Assembly (NCBI RefSeq): GCF_000813005.1
Contig: NZ_JSYP01000008.1
Coordinates: forward strand, 1 to 64,000
Origin: Flavobacterium sp. KMS
Lineage (GTDB): Bacteria; Bacteroidota; Bacteroidia; Flavobacteriales; Flavobacteriaceae
DNA: 64,000 nt
Direction of reading: 5' to 3'
In this document: positions 34,053-42,747 of the stretch, piece by piece
How the letters are laid out: every line of letters starts with the position of its first letter
How positions within the stretch are numbered: position 1 is the first letter of the stretch
Program-made: the position numbers and the translations under genes
Notes under the pieces: model-generated
Seen by the model: only the letters and a program-made list of their open reading frames with translations
Told to the model about the DNA's origin: nothing
Databases searched by the model: none

Positions 34053-34397
34053 ATGCCGTACAAACTTTTTCTTGACGATATTAGAGATGTAAAAATGGTT
34101 TACAAAAACTTAACTGATGCTGATTTTGTAATAGTTAGAAATTTTCACGATTTTAAAAAAGTAATAATCGAAAACGGACTTCCAGAATTAATTAGTTTTG
34201 ATAATGATTTAGGATTAGATGAAAACGATAATGTTGCCGAAGATGGTTATGCTGCTGCAAAATGGTTAGTTTATGAATCTGGGCTTGATTTACTAAATTT
34301 AAAATTTAATGTTCATTCTGCCAATCCTGTAGCATCAATACAAATTCAAAGCTTACTTGATAATTATATTAAACATTTGAAAAATCAAAATAACTGA
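34053..34397 (+). CDS. Cyclic-phosphate-processing-type receiver domain protein (cPPR-like)
   Basis: A 114-residue single-domain protein. The order YKLFLDDIRD (acidic pocket at residues 8-11), ELISFDNDLG, DGYAAAKWLVYE and FNVHSANPVASIQIQSLLDNY matches a receiver-like family associated with cyclic-phosphate processing and found near phage and RNA-repair genes. No partner of that kind is adjacent: a repeat lies upstream and a DUF4236 gene downstream. It is not a normal response regulator, because the phospho-acceptor Asp region is replaced by SFDNDLG. Function unproven. Confidence 0.75.
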   Translation: MPYKLFLDDIRDVKMVYKNLTDADFVIVRNFHDFKKVIIENGLPELISFDNDLGLDENDNVAEDGYAAAKWLVYESGLDLLNLKFNVHSANPVASIQIQSLLDNYIKHLKNQNN

Positions 34398-34502
34398 CGC
34401 GAAAACAAATTCAGCCCAATAGCACAGATTGCGAATGCCTATTGGATATCGGACACAGTTCGTAAAGCAGGCAAAACTCGTGTTTAATAAATTTTAAGTA
34501 GA

Positions 34503-34561
34503 TTATGGATTTCCGTAATATTCTATTTACTTATGCTCATATTTTTGATAAACAATAATTT
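34503..34561 (+). promoter_or_regulatory. Promoter region shared with 35938-35997
   Basis: TTATGGATTTCCGTAATATT, then TATTTTTG (34540-34547), an exact -7 match 26 bp before the DUF4236 start. The same order and spacing occur before the lipoprotein gene at 36010. Confidence 0.5.
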
Positions 34562-34573
34562 AAAAATAAAAAT

Positions 34574-35698
34574 ATGGCTTGGAGTTTTCGCAAACGAATT
34601 AAAATTATCCCAGGTGTTCATTTGAATTTTAGCAAGAGTGGTATAACTACTTCTATAGGTGTCAAAGGAGCAAATATGACTTTTGGAAAATCTGGAAGTT
34701 ATTTAAATACAAGTGTACCTATTTTAGGTATCCACAATCGACAAAAAATCTTTAATTCAAATAATAATTCAGAATCCGAGATTTATAATGAGCAACCAAT
34801 TATAGAAATCTCTGATAATATTTTCAGTTCCGATATTCAAGAAATCACAAGTCAGAATATGCAAGGAATAAAAGAAGCGATTATTTTGGCTAATGAACAA
34901 AGAAAAGACTTAAAAAAAGATGTTTTAAAAATACAAACTACCTTAAGTTCATCGAAATTAAAATTAGGTTTGAGTTATTTTTTAATTTATGGATTAGTAA
35001 AGAAAACTATTCCTGAAAATATCAAAATTGATATTGAAGCACAGAAAGAAGCAATAGCCCAAACTAAAAAACAAATAGAAAATTGCTTTGTCAAACTTGA
35101 TGTTGATTTTGAATTAGAAATAAAAGAAAAATACGAAACACTTGTAGAAACATTTAAAAAGTTATCCTCTTCGCAAAAAATTTGGGATGTAACAAGTGCA
35201 CATTATCAAGATAGAGTTGCAGCTAGATCGTCAGCAAGTACTTTAGTGCAAAAAAGAGATGTTCGATTTGCTTTAAAGTCTCTTCCTGATATCAAATCAG
35301 AATTTAATGCTCTTTATTTCCAGAATGCAAATGGTGCAGACTTATATTTTTATCCAAGTTTTATTGTTATGTATTCAAATAATACAAATTTTGCTTTAAT
35401 TGGAATCGATGAAATAATTTTAAATCAGAGTTTTGTAAGGTTTACAGAAACAGGATCTATTCCTAAAGATTCAAAAATAATAGATAGAACTTGGGCAAAG
35501 GTTAACAAAAATGGTTCTCCAGACAAAAGATTTAAAGGCAATTATCAAATTCCAGTTGTTCGTTATGGTGAAATTAGTTTAAAGACAAATACTGGTCTAA
35601 ATGAAGAATATGAATTTAGTAATTATGAATTTACTGAAGAATTTGGAAAGGCATTTAGAGAATACCAAACCATAATTAAATCATTAAAAAAATTATAA
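34574..35698 (+). CDS. DUF4236-domain protein
   Basis: A 374-residue protein. The first 50 residues are a DUF4236 domain (MAWSFRKRIKIIPGVHLNFSKSGITTSIG, then GKSGSYLNTSVPILG), a short module found at the start of many bacterial proteins of unknown role. The middle (about 100-210) is rich in Lys/Glu with heptad-like spacing and may form a coiled coil. The end has a beta-rich region (GADLYFYPSFIVMYSNN...). No signal peptide. Function unknown. Its promoter region resembles that of the gene at 36010. Confidence 0.85.
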   Translation: MAWSFRKRIKIIPGVHLNFSKSGITTSIGVKGANMTFGKSGSYLNTSVPILGIHNRQKIFNSNNNSESEIYNEQPIIEISDNIFSSDIQEITSQNMQGIKEAIILANEQRKDLKKDVLKIQTTLSSSKLKLGLSYFLIYGLVKKTIPENIKIDIEAQKEAIAQTKKQIENCFVKLDVDFELEIKEKYETLVETFKKLSSSQKIWDVTSAHYQDRVAARSSASTLVQKRDVRFALKSLPDIKSEFNALYFQNANGADLYFYPSFIVMYSNNTNFALIGIDEIILNQSFVRFTETGSIPKDSKIIDRTWAKVNKNGSPDKRFKGNYQIPVVRYGEISLKTNTGLNEEYEFSNYEFTEEFGKAFREYQTIIKSLKKL

Positions 35699-35937
35699 AA
35701 TCTAACCTTCTGTCTCAACGAAGTGTTCACATGTGTGTGGAGAAGTCTCCCGACTTCTTACCCGCTCTAATAATCTACAAAGAGAATCAAAAAAATAAAT
35801 TTGGAACAGCATATTGGAGCGGGGATTTCTCCTTCGTCGAAATAAAATGATTGCGGTTACTTTGTGTAAAACCAAAGTTGCTTACGCCCTTGATTGTAAT
35901 CTTAGACTAAAGACGAATCCTTTTCTGCATTCAGCCA
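35699..35937. other. Intergenic repeat-like region, no gene
   Basis: Contains the hairpin AGAAGT-CTCCCG-ACTTCT near 35741-35758, an inverted pair ACCCGCTC...GAGCGGGG (35760-35767 and 35816-35823), and no supported reading frame. Similar motifs look like worn dispersed repeats. Confidence 0.45.
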
Positions 35938-35997
35938 ATTATGATTTTCCGTAATATTACTATGTTCTAAATTTTTATTTTTGAAAAACAAACTTAA
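35938..35997 (+). promoter_or_regulatory. Promoter region shared with 34503-34561
   Basis: TTATGATTTTCCGTAATATT, then TATTTTTG (35976-35983), about 26 bp before the ATG at 36010. Almost the same layout precedes the DUF4236 gene. Confidence 0.5.
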
Positions 35998-36009
35998 AAC
36001 CTAACTATA

Positions 36010-36459
36010 ATGAATAAAATAATTCTTTTACTATTAATTTTAATTGTTTCAATCTCATGTCAAAAAAGCAAAATTGAAAATCTACAAAATGAAATAGAAA
36101 GCATCATTAAACCAAATCTAAATGATCCTAGTAGCTATGAATTCAATTCTATGCATTTAGATTCTGTGGAATACCTTACAAGTAAACTAGAAATACAAAC
36201 GATTTTAAAAGACATTCGCAACTTACAAAAAGAAAATAATAAAATTTCTCAAGAACAAATCAGTTTTCTTAAAAGAAAAATCCATTTTTATTCATCTCTA
36301 GATAAATATAAATTTAAAGGAAATTTCTCATTTAGGGGAAATAATAAATTTGGAGCAAAAATTCTAGCAGAATATATTTTTGAAGCAGATAGTACTTACA
36401 AACTTATATATATAAGAGATAATAATGGAGACACAATTTATAAGAATATAAGAATGTAG
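36010..36459 (+). CDS. Small lipoprotein, unknown role
   Basis: A 149-residue protein with lipobox VSISC (Cys17). A helical, Lys/Glu/Gln-rich stretch (about 25-85) may form a coiled coil, and the end is beta-rich (FKGNFSFRGNNKFGAKILAEYIFEADSTYKLIYIRDNNGD). No family recognised. It lies alone, with a promoter region resembling that of the DUF4236 gene. Confidence 0.6.
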   Translation: MNKIILLLLILIVSISCQKSKIENLQNEIESIIKPNLNDPSSYEFNSMHLDSVEYLTSKLEIQTILKDIRNLQKENNKISQEQISFLKRKIHFYSSLDKYKFKGNFSFRGNNKFGAKILAEYIFEADSTYKLIYIRDNNGDTIYKNIRM

Positions 36460-36596
36460 AACTAATAATAAGCTGATTAAAAAAACTGAAAAACTTATTA
36501 ATAACTTACTAGACTTTTTTTTTATGCCTTTCCATAATTTTACACTTTTGTGTAAACCTATTTCAGGACAAGACAACCATTTAACCACAAACAGAA

Positions 36597-36652
36597 TCCC
36601 GCGTGAGGGATAGAAGCTAGCTACCAAAGTAGCGCGTATAGCCCGACAGCAT
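36597..36652. repeat. Dispersed hairpin motif CCCGCGTGAGGGATAGAAG
   Basis: The sequence CCCGCGTGAGGGATAGAAG is followed by the stem GCTAC-CAAA-GTAGC (36620-36633) and ATAGCCCGACAGCAT. This arrangement looks like a structured repeat; no second copy is in the window. Confidence 0.4.
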
Positions 36653-36654
36653 AT

Positions 36655-36697
36655 AAAAAAAGACCCAATGAACGTAATGCTCATTGGGTCTTTTTTT
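36655..36697. terminator. Bidirectional terminator, lipoprotein / NUDIX
   Basis: A 17-bp stem (AAAAAAAGACCCAATGA and complement, 9-nt loop) between convergent genes. Confidence 0.92.
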
Positions 36698-36724
36698 ATA
36701 TGGTGGCACGCCCAAATGTTTATT

Positions 36725-37327
36725 CTAAGCGATTTTACTTTCTTCTTCGAATAGTAATTTGATGTTTTCGTAGGAGTTTTTAAGTGCTTCTTTTATTTGT
36801 ACGGGACTTAACCAGGCTACTTTTTCGATTCCTTCTTCTAATTGTCCTTGTGGCGTTCCTTTAAAATCGGATTGCATTTCGAACCAATGCGTTATTTTTA
36901 ATTTGTATTTTCCGTTGCGTTTAAAAACGTGATATGTCTTTTGTAATTTATTGATAATTCGTAATTTACCAACTCCTGTTTCCTCTTCTACCTCACGCAT
37001 GGCGGTGTCTTCGATCTCCTCCCCTTTTTCTATTCCGCCTTTTGGTAAGTCCCATTTTCCATTTCTGAAGATGAATAACACCTCTCCTTTTTTATTATAA
37101 ACTAGTCCTCCTCCCGCTTTATTTACAGGAATTTTTGACTTTAACGTTTTCATAATTTCCTTTTCGTCAGGATGATATAAATACGCCGCTTGAATTTTAT
37201 TTTGGAACATTTTGACTATAATTTGCTCTATGTCAATACTTTCTAACAAGAACAATTGAAAATTAGTCTCTTTGGAGATTTCATTTGTCAAAAAAAGTGG
37301 TTTGTCGTTCACAAAAACTTTATACAT
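36725..37327 (-). CDS. NUDIX hydrolase
   Basis: A 200-residue cytoplasmic enzyme with a complete NUDIX box (G-x5-E-x7-REUxEExGU) at residues 97-119, ending REVEEETGV. The N-terminal 65 residues are a separate module seen in the Flavobacteriia version of this protein. NUDIX enzymes hydrolyse nucleoside diphosphates linked to other groups; the substrate is not evident. Its start codon is only 7 bp from that of pyrE on the other strand, so its promoter must lie inside pyrE coding sequence. Confidence 0.95.
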   Translation of the reverse strand: MYKVFVNDKPLFLTNEISKETNFQLFLLESIDIEQIIVKMFQNKIQAAYLYHPDEKEIMKTLKSKIPVNKAGGGLVYNKKGEVLFIFRNGKWDLPKGGIEKGEEIEDTAMREVEEETGVGKLRIINKLQKTYHVFKRNGKYKLKITHWFEMQSDFKGTPQGQLEEGIEKVAWLSPVQIKEALKNSYENIKLLFEEESKIA

Positions 37328-37330
37328 TTG
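37302..37330 (+). promoter_or_regulatory. pyrE promoter inside the NUDIX coding sequence
   Basis: TTG (37302-37304), 18-bp spacer, TACATTTG (37323-37330), an exact match to the Bacteroidota consensus. The -7 box ends 4 bp before the pyrE ATG, predicting a leaderless message. The box covers the NUDIX start codon. Confidence 0.65.
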
Positions 37331-37334
37331 TACT

Positions 37335-37982
37335 ATGATTTTTAATAAAGATACTGCCGAAAAAACAGCCGAATTGCTTTTGCAAATAAATGCAATTAAA
37401 TTGAATCCAGGAAATCCTTTTACATGGGCTTCGGGATGGAAATCACCTATTTATTGTGATAACAGGCTAATTCTCTCATTTCCAAGCATCAGAAATTATG
37501 TTAGAGATGAGTTTGCTAAGAACATTGAAAAACAATTTGGTAAGCCAGATGTAATCGCTGGAGTTGCAACAGGAGCCATAGGTATTGGTATTCTTGTTGC
37601 CGAAAGCTTAGGATTGCCATTTGTATATGTTAGACCAGAACCTAAAAAACACGGAAGACAAAATCAAGTTGAAGGTTTTTTACAAAAGGGACAAAATGTT
37701 GTTGTTGTCGAAGATTTAATAAGCACAGGAAATAGTAGTTTGCTTGCTGTTGAGGCTTTACGTAATGCTGGAGCCAATATTAAGGGTATGGCTGCTATAT
37801 TTACTTATGGCTTTGATGTTGCTGAGAAAAACTTTCAGGATGCAAAAATCGACTTATACACACTAAGTAACTATTCGAATTTATTAAATCTTGCTGTCGC
37901 TAAAAAATATATTCCTGAAGAAGATTTGGTTACCTTGCAGGAATGGAGCGTAAATCCTTCGGTTTGGAGACAAGAAGAATAA
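37335..37982 (+). CDS. pyrE: Orotate phosphoribosyltransferase
   Basis: The start at 37335 (MIFNKDTAEK) gives 215 residues, the normal length; the frame is open to 37272, but that extension overlaps the divergent gene and its promoter. The PRPP-binding motif is VVVVEDLISTGNS at 122-134, and substrate residues lie in WASGWKSPIYCDNR (31-44). It makes OMP from orotate and PRPP in UMP synthesis. The gene is followed after 133 bp by an SRPBCC gene. Confidence 0.97.
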   Translation: MIFNKDTAEKTAELLLQINAIKLNPGNPFTWASGWKSPIYCDNRLILSFPSIRNYVRDEFAKNIEKQFGKPDVIAGVATGAIGIGILVAESLGLPFVYVRPEPKKHGRQNQVEGFLQKGQNVVVVEDLISTGNSSLLAVEALRNAGANIKGMAAIFTYGFDVAEKNFQDAKIDLYTLSNYSNLLNLAVAKKYIPEEDLVTLQEWSVNPSVWRQEE

Positions 37983-38115
37983 TTTTAAATTCTAGATTTT
38001 AGAAATTTAGTTCCGACACAGCTTTGAAACCTGGACTTTATAAAGTTTAATAACATAAAGAACTTATGTACTTTGCTGCAAAAATTTACGATATTATTTA
38101 AATAAAATATAAAAC

Positions 38116-38508
38116 ATGAACTTAGAAAGTCCAAAAGTTACCGTTCAGAAATCGGCTCAAGAATTATTTGATTTATTGAGTGATGTGAAAAATTTTGAAA
38201 AATTAATGCCAGATAACATTGCTAAATTTGAAGTAATTGGCGAAGATGCTTTTATTTTTGGATTAAAAGGTATGCCGGAAATAAAATTAAAAATGAAAGA
38301 AAAAACAGCTCCAAGCAAAATTGTTTTGGGTGCTGCAAGCGATAAATTACCATTTACATTGGTTTCTAACATCGAAACTGTTTCAGACACTTCTAGTGCT
38401 GTAAAGCTTGATTTTGAAGGAGAATTCAACCCAATGATGGCAATGATGATAAAAGGACCTATTGGTAAATTTATTGAAACTCTAGCCAATAATATGACTA
38501 AACTATAA
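38116..38508 (+). CDS. SRPBCC-fold (START-like) small protein
   Basis: A 130-residue protein with the helix-grip pattern: KVTVQKSAQELFDLLSDVKNFEKLMPDNI at the start, a strand-rich middle (FIFGLKGMPEIKLKMKEK) and a long C-terminal helix (FIETLANNMTKL). Such folds bind hydrophobic ligands or act as polyketide cyclases; this short form regularly follows pyrE in Flavobacteriia and has no assigned role. A strong terminator follows, so it closes the pyrE unit. Confidence 0.85.
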   Translation: MNLESPKVTVQKSAQELFDLLSDVKNFEKLMPDNIAKFEVIGEDAFIFGLKGMPEIKLKMKEKTAPSKIVLGAASDKLPFTLVSNIETVSDTSSAVKLDFEGEFNPMMAMMIKGPIGKFIETLANNMTKL

Positions 38509-38548
38509 TTAACAATGGATAATTGTTAATTCATAATTATAAAATTCA

Positions 38549-38583
38549 AAAGTCCGATTTAGCTTTGCTAAATCGGACTTTTT
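38549..38583 (+). terminator. Terminator after the SRPBCC gene
   Basis: A 15-bp stem (AAAGTCCGATTTAGC and complement, loop TTT) followed by T residues. Confidence 0.92.
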
Positions 38584-38603
38584 GTTTGAATACGTCGCTA
38601 AAA

Positions 38604-38640
38604 GCCTCTGAACCTTTGTCGCTTAAAACCTTAGTACCTT
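38604..38640. repeat. Family D repeat (GAACCTTTG units)
   Basis: CCTCTGAACCTTTGTC, then AACCTTAGTACCTT, lying just after the terminator. Confidence 0.55.
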
Positions 38641-38743
38641 AAAAAAACCAATTCATCATTAAAAAGAAACAGTTCGGTAATGTATTTTATGTAATACATA
38701 AATATTGTTAGAAGTTTGAATCATCAAACTAAATAACATCAAA

Positions 38744-39406
38744 ATGGAACTAACTATCAAGATTTTAATTTATATCCACGCTTTTTTCGGAGGAATTGGA
38801 TTAATTACCGGAATTGGAAGCGTAATTGTAAAAAAAGGAAAGCCTTTACATCGAAAAATGGGAAAACTATTCTCTATCGGAATGCTAACTAGTTCGATTC
38901 TTTCACTTATAGTTTGTTGTTTTCCAAAACACCACAATATTTTTTTATTCTTAATTGGTTTATTTACAATATACCTTGTTATTTCAGGAAATAGAGCTTT
39001 GACTTTTAAAAACAAGGCAAAAGCTGATTTAACTGATAAGATAACTTCGGGAACTATGCTATTTTTCTCTGTAATAATGATTTCACTTGGAATATATTGT
39101 CAATTAAACAGCATTGAAAACGGAATCTTATTTACTTTCTTTGGTGGATTTGGGTTTTATATGACTGTGAAAGATTTTATTTATTTTAGAAATCTTTCGG
39201 AGAAAAATAAAGGTTGGTTATCCAAACATATCGGAAAGATGATTGGTGCTCTGATCGCTTCAATAACAGCTTTTATCGTTGCTGGATTGGGTATCGGAAA
39301 TATAATTACATGGATAACACCATCAATCATAGGAACGCTCTATATAATATACTGGAATAGAAAATTAAAATCTAAAACCGTAAAAACAATAAAAGTTCAA
39401 GTTTAA
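38744..39406 (+). CDS. DUF2306-like integral membrane protein
   Basis: A 220-residue protein with about seven hydrophobic segments. It opens with IYIHAFFGGIGLITGIGSVIVKKGKPLHRKMGKLFSIGM and later has WLSKHIGKMIGALIASITAFIV; the repeated basic His-Lys-Gly motifs between helices resemble DUF2306-type membrane proteins, which may bind haem or quinone. Function unknown. It interrupts the otherwise usual pyrE-SRPBCC-birA gene order and is flanked by family D repeats on both sides, which suggests local insertion. Confidence 0.75.
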   Translation: MELTIKILIYIHAFFGGIGLITGIGSVIVKKGKPLHRKMGKLFSIGMLTSSILSLIVCCFPKHHNIFLFLIGLFTIYLVISGNRALTFKNKAKADLTDKITSGTMLFFSVIMISLGIYCQLNSIENGILFTFFGGFGFYMTVKDFIYFRNLSEKNKGWLSKHIGKMIGALIASITAFIVAGLGIGNIITWITPSIIGTLYIIYWNRKLKSKTVKTIKVQV

Positions 39407-39505
39407 AAACTTTTGAACTTTATTTAAGTCTATGATTAAAAAAATCAAAGTGATTTTATTTTTTCACAGAGTTACTAAGAGCTATGAAAAACAATAAAAA
39501 TAAAA

Positions 39506-39541
39506 CCTTTGAGCCTTTGCCTCTCAGAACCTTAGTACCTC
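39506..39541. repeat. Family D repeat (GAGCCTTTG units)
   Basis: CCTTTGAGCCTTTGCCTC, then AGAACCTTAGTACCT, ending next to the birA stop codon. Confidence 0.55.
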
Positions 39542-39543
39542 TT

Positions 39544-40272
39544 TTAATAAAGCATCTTAATCTCTTTAATCTCAAATTCCGAAACTGAATCATCTTCTAG
39601 TAAAACTTGCAATTTTCCTATTGGAGAAACTCCCTGAATAATCCCCATGAAATTTTTATTATTTACATTTTTAAAGGGCATTGGAACTCCTTTTCTAAAT
39701 AACTTATTAAAATATTCTCCCCAAAAGAAGCTAGATTGTTTGTTCCAAAGGAGAATATTCTCTTTCATTATCTCTACAATCGAAACAACTAGATTTTCTT
39801 TGTTAAATTGGGCGTTACAAATCACTGCTAGTGAAGATGCTTTTGGCAGATTTTCGAAATTTGTCTGATTTACATTTAAGCCTAAGCCAACTACTGACAC
39901 GATAGTGCCATCACTTTTGAGCGTATTTTCTATCAAAATACCACCAATCTTTTTATTATATGACATAATGTCGTTTGGCCATTTTATACTTAAATCAGGA
40001 ATATTTAATTCTTCTAAAGCTTTTATTACTGATAATGAAAAGATAATATTTAAATTAAAAAACTGCTCGCTATCAAGCAAGAAATCCTTAACCAACACAC
40101 TCATTATTAAATTCTTACCTATGTCAGAACGCCAAACCTCCCCCATTTGTCCTTTCCCTTTTGTTTGGTTTTCGGCAGTAACAACGGTAAAATTCTCCGA
40201 CTCCTGTTGGCTACTTAATAATTTTAAGAACTCATTTGTTGAATCTATGGCATCGAGTTTGATTAGTTTCAT
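39544..40272 (-). CDS. birA: Biotin--[acetyl-CoA carboxylase] ligase
   Basis: A 242-residue cytoplasmic enzyme without the N-terminal DNA-binding domain, so it is a class I ligase and not a repressor. Motifs: TKGKGQMGEVWRSDIGKNL (a variant of the GRGRxGR biotinyl-AMP loop), SIKWPNDIMSYNKKIGGILIE and VGLGLNVNQ. It activates biotin with ATP and attaches it to carboxylase carriers. It is divergent from rsfS with 93 bp between starts. Confidence 0.95.
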   Translation of the reverse strand: MKLIKLDAIDSTNEFLKLLSSQQESENFTVVTAENQTKGKGQMGEVWRSDIGKNLIMSVLVKDFLLDSEQFFNLNIIFSLSVIKALEELNIPDLSIKWPNDIMSYNKKIGGILIENTLKSDGTIVSVVGLGLNVNQTNFENLPKASSLAVICNAQFNKENLVVSIVEIMKENILLWNKQSSFFWGEYFNKLFRKGVPMPFKNVNNKNFMGIIQGVSPIGKLQVLLEDDSVSEFEIKEIKMLY

Positions 40273-40365
40273 CTAAATAATTTATATAACTTAATTTAAT
40301 ATTTTGTTAAGGTTCAAAAATAATCACAAAAATTGGTAACTTTACAAACTCATATAAAATAATTC

Positions 40366-40737
40366 ATGGCGAAAAAGACTGTTAATAATGATGTTCTGTT
40401 AGCGAACATAATCAAAGGAATCGAAGAAGTAAAAGGAAATGATATTAGTATCCTAGACCTAAGGGAAATAGACGCAGCAGTTTGCGATTATTTTATCGTT
40501 TGCAACGGAAATTCGAATACCCAAGTTAACGCCATCGTAGGCTCAATACAAAAAACTGTATCAAAAGAATTAAAAGACAAACCATGGCATATAGAAGGAA
40601 CCGATAACGCAGAGTGGGTTCTTATGGATTATGTGCACATTGTTGTTCACGTATTTCAAAAACACATTCGAGAATATTATAATATCGAGAGTCTTTGGGG
40701 AGATGCCAAAATAACTACAATCGAAAACAAATACTAA
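40366..40737 (+). CDS. rsfS: Ribosomal silencing factor RsfS
   Basis: A 123-residue protein of normal size. The family pattern DISILDLREIDAAVCDYFIVCNGNSNTQVNAI and the closing WVLMDYVHIVVHVFQKHIREYYNIESLWGDA are present. It binds ribosomal protein L14 (uL14) and blocks subunit joining in poor nutrient conditions. ftsH begins 15 bp downstream, so the two form an operon. Confidence 0.97.
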   Translation: MAKKTVNNDVLLANIIKGIEEVKGNDISILDLREIDAAVCDYFIVCNGNSNTQVNAIVGSIQKTVSKELKDKPWHIEGTDNAEWVLMDYVHIVVHVFQKHIREYYNIESLWGDAKITTIENKY

Positions 40738-40752
40738 AGAAACATTCTTCAA

Positions 40753-42678
40753 ATGGCTAAAGATAATAATCCAACCCCGAGTAAATTTAAAATAAGTCCT
40801 TGGTTAATTTATACCGCAATACTTTTAATATTTTTATTTATCAGTTTTGCAACCGGAGGATCAAGTTTACAAGAGCCTGCCCAATTAACCTCTTCTAAAT
40901 TCAATGATTTTTTAGAAAAAGGACAAATTGATAAAGTAATTGTATACAATAAAGCTGAAGCTGAAGTGTATCTTAATGCTGCTGCACTTAAGGATCCAGC
41001 GCAAAAAAAAGTATCTAAAGACATTTTTGACAGACCTAACAAAGGTCCTCACTATACTTTAGAAATTGGTAACGATCAAATTTTTCAAACTAAATTAGAA
41101 AAAGCAGTTAGCGAAGGCAAACTGAAAGATTTTAATTTCCTTCAAAAAAATAACTGGAGTGACATATTAATTAGTTTACTTCCTATTATTATTATTATTG
41201 GAGTTTGGATTTTCATTATGAGAAAAATGTCAGGCGGCGCTGGTGGCGGTGGCGGACAAATTTTCAACATTGGAAAATCAAAAGCTAAACTTTTTGACGA
41301 GAAAACTGATATCAAAACTACATTTAAAGATGTAGCTGGTTTAGAAGGTGCTAAAGAAGAAATACAAGAAATTGTAGAATTCTTGAAAAACCCAGAAAAA
41401 TACACCAACTTAGGAGGTAAGATACCAAAAGGTGCCTTACTTGTAGGACCTCCTGGAACTGGTAAAACATTATTAGCAAAAGCTGTAGCTGGCGAAGCAC
41501 AAGTACCATTCTTCTCATTATCAGGTTCTGATTTTGTTGAAATGTTTGTAGGTGTTGGAGCTTCACGTGTACGTGATTTGTTTAAACAAGCAAAAGAAAA
41601 ATCTCCTGCAATCATTTTTATTGATGAAATTGATGCTGTAGGTAGAGCTCGTGGAAAAAGCAATATGTCTGGCGGTAATGACGAAAGAGAAAATACACTG
41701 AACCAATTACTTACAGAAATGGACGGTTTTGGAACAAACTCTAACGTAATTGTATTAGCTGCAACAAATAGAGCCGATGTTCTTGACAAAGCTTTAATGC
41801 GTGCTGGTCGTTTTGACAGACAGATTTTTGTAGACTTACCAGACATTCGTGAAAGAGCAGAAATTTTTCAAGTACACTTAGCTCCTTTGAAAAAAGTAGA
41901 AGGTCTTGATTTAGATTTCCTTGCAAAACAAACTCCAGGATTCTCTGGAGCAGATATTGCTAACGTATGTAACGAAGCTGCATTAATTGCTGCAAGAAAC
42001 AACAAAACTGCTGTAGATAGACAAGATTTCCTTGATGCTGTAGACAGAATTGTAGGTGGTCTAGAAAAGAAAAACAAAATTATTACTCCAGACGAGAAAA
42101 AAGCAATTGCAATTCACGAAGCTGGACACGCAACTGTAAGCTGGATGCTGGAACATGCTGCACCACTTATTAAGGTAACTATTGTACCTCGTGGACAAAG
42201 TTTAGGAGCTGCATGGTACTTACCAGAAGAGAGACAAATCGTAAGAACAGACCAAATGTTAGACGAAATGTGTGCAACTATGGGTGGAAGAGCTGCTGAA
42301 AAAGTAACTTTTGACAGAATTTCGACTGGTGCATTAAGCGATTTAGAAAAAGTTACACGTCAAGCTCGTGCTATGGTAACGATTTACGGACTGAATGACA
42401 AAATCGGAAATGTTACATATTACGATTCAACAGGACAAAGCGAATACAACTTTTCAAAACCGTATTCTGATGAAACTGCAAAAGTTATCGACCGAGAAAT
42501 TTCAGAATTAATTGAAGGTCAATACCAAAGAGCAATAAAAATATTAGAAGACAACAAAGATAAGTTAAATCAACTTGCTGAAATCTTAATTGAAAAAGAG
42601 GTTATTTTTAAAGATGACCTAGAAGCAATTTTCGGAAAACGTACTTTTGATAAAAACCTAGAAGAAGTTGTTTCGTAA
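40753..42678 (+). CDS. ftsH: ATP-dependent zinc metalloprotease FtsH
   Basis: A 641-residue membrane protease. Two membrane segments (about 15-35 and 138-158) enclose a periplasmic domain; a Gly-rich linker (161-168) follows. Walker A GPPGTGKT is at 232-239, Walker B and the sensor region read AIIFIDEIDAVGR, the arginine-finger region is MRAGRFDRQ, and the zinc site HEAGH lies near 455-459. It extracts and degrades membrane and misfolded proteins. A strong hairpin after the stop separates it from the LUD gene. Confidence 0.99.
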   Translation: MAKDNNPTPSKFKISPWLIYTAILLIFLFISFATGGSSLQEPAQLTSSKFNDFLEKGQIDKVIVYNKAEAEVYLNAAALKDPAQKKVSKDIFDRPNKGPHYTLEIGNDQIFQTKLEKAVSEGKLKDFNFLQKNNWSDILISLLPIIIIIGVWIFIMRKMSGGAGGGGGQIFNIGKSKAKLFDEKTDIKTTFKDVAGLEGAKEEIQEIVEFLKNPEKYTNLGGKIPKGALLVGPPGTGKTLLAKAVAGEAQVPFFSLSGSDFVEMFVGVGASRVRDLFKQAKEKSPAIIFIDEIDAVGRARGKSNMSGGNDERENTLNQLLTEMDGFGTNSNVIVLAATNRADVLDKALMRAGRFDRQIFVDLPDIRERAEIFQVHLAPLKKVEGLDLDFLAKQTPGFSGADIANVCNEAALIAARNNKTAVDRQDFLDAVDRIVGGLEKKNKIITPDEKKAIAIHEAGHATVSWMLEHAAPLIKVTIVPRGQSLGAAWYLPEERQIVRTDQMLDEMCATMGGRAAEKVTFDRISTGALSDLEKVTRQARAMVTIYGLNDKIGNVTYYDSTGQSEYNFSKPYSDETAKVIDREISELIEGQYQRAIKILEDNKDKLNQLAEILIEKEVIFKDDLEAIFGKRTFDKNLEEVVS

Positions 42679-42705
42679 TACTATTCAAATAATTTAATTA
42701 TTTTT

Positions 42706-42747
42706 AAAATCTTAATTCAAAAGCCACTTTTGAATTAAGATTTTTTT
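42706..42747 (+). terminator. Terminator after ftsH, overlapping a promoter
   Basis: A 17-bp stem (AAAATCTTAATTCAAAA and complement) with a short loop around CCAC, followed by a run of T. The last T is the first base of the next -7 element. Confidence 0.9.

Noticed and set aside
36597..36724. Possible tRNA or small RNA near GTGGCACGCCC downstream of the lipoprotein gene
   Set aside because: No cloverleaf or T-loop (GGTTCRANTCC) could be drawn; the region is a hairpin repeat and a terminator.
37272..37334. Upstream start giving a longer PyrE
   Set aside because: The extension overlaps the NUDIX gene and the strong promoter; PyrE homologues begin at the position of 37335.
41142..41846. Long open frame (234 codons) antisense to ftsH
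   Set aside because: It mirrors conserved FtsH codons; Ser/Pro/Ala-rich antisense frames like this arise from the codon bias of the real gene.
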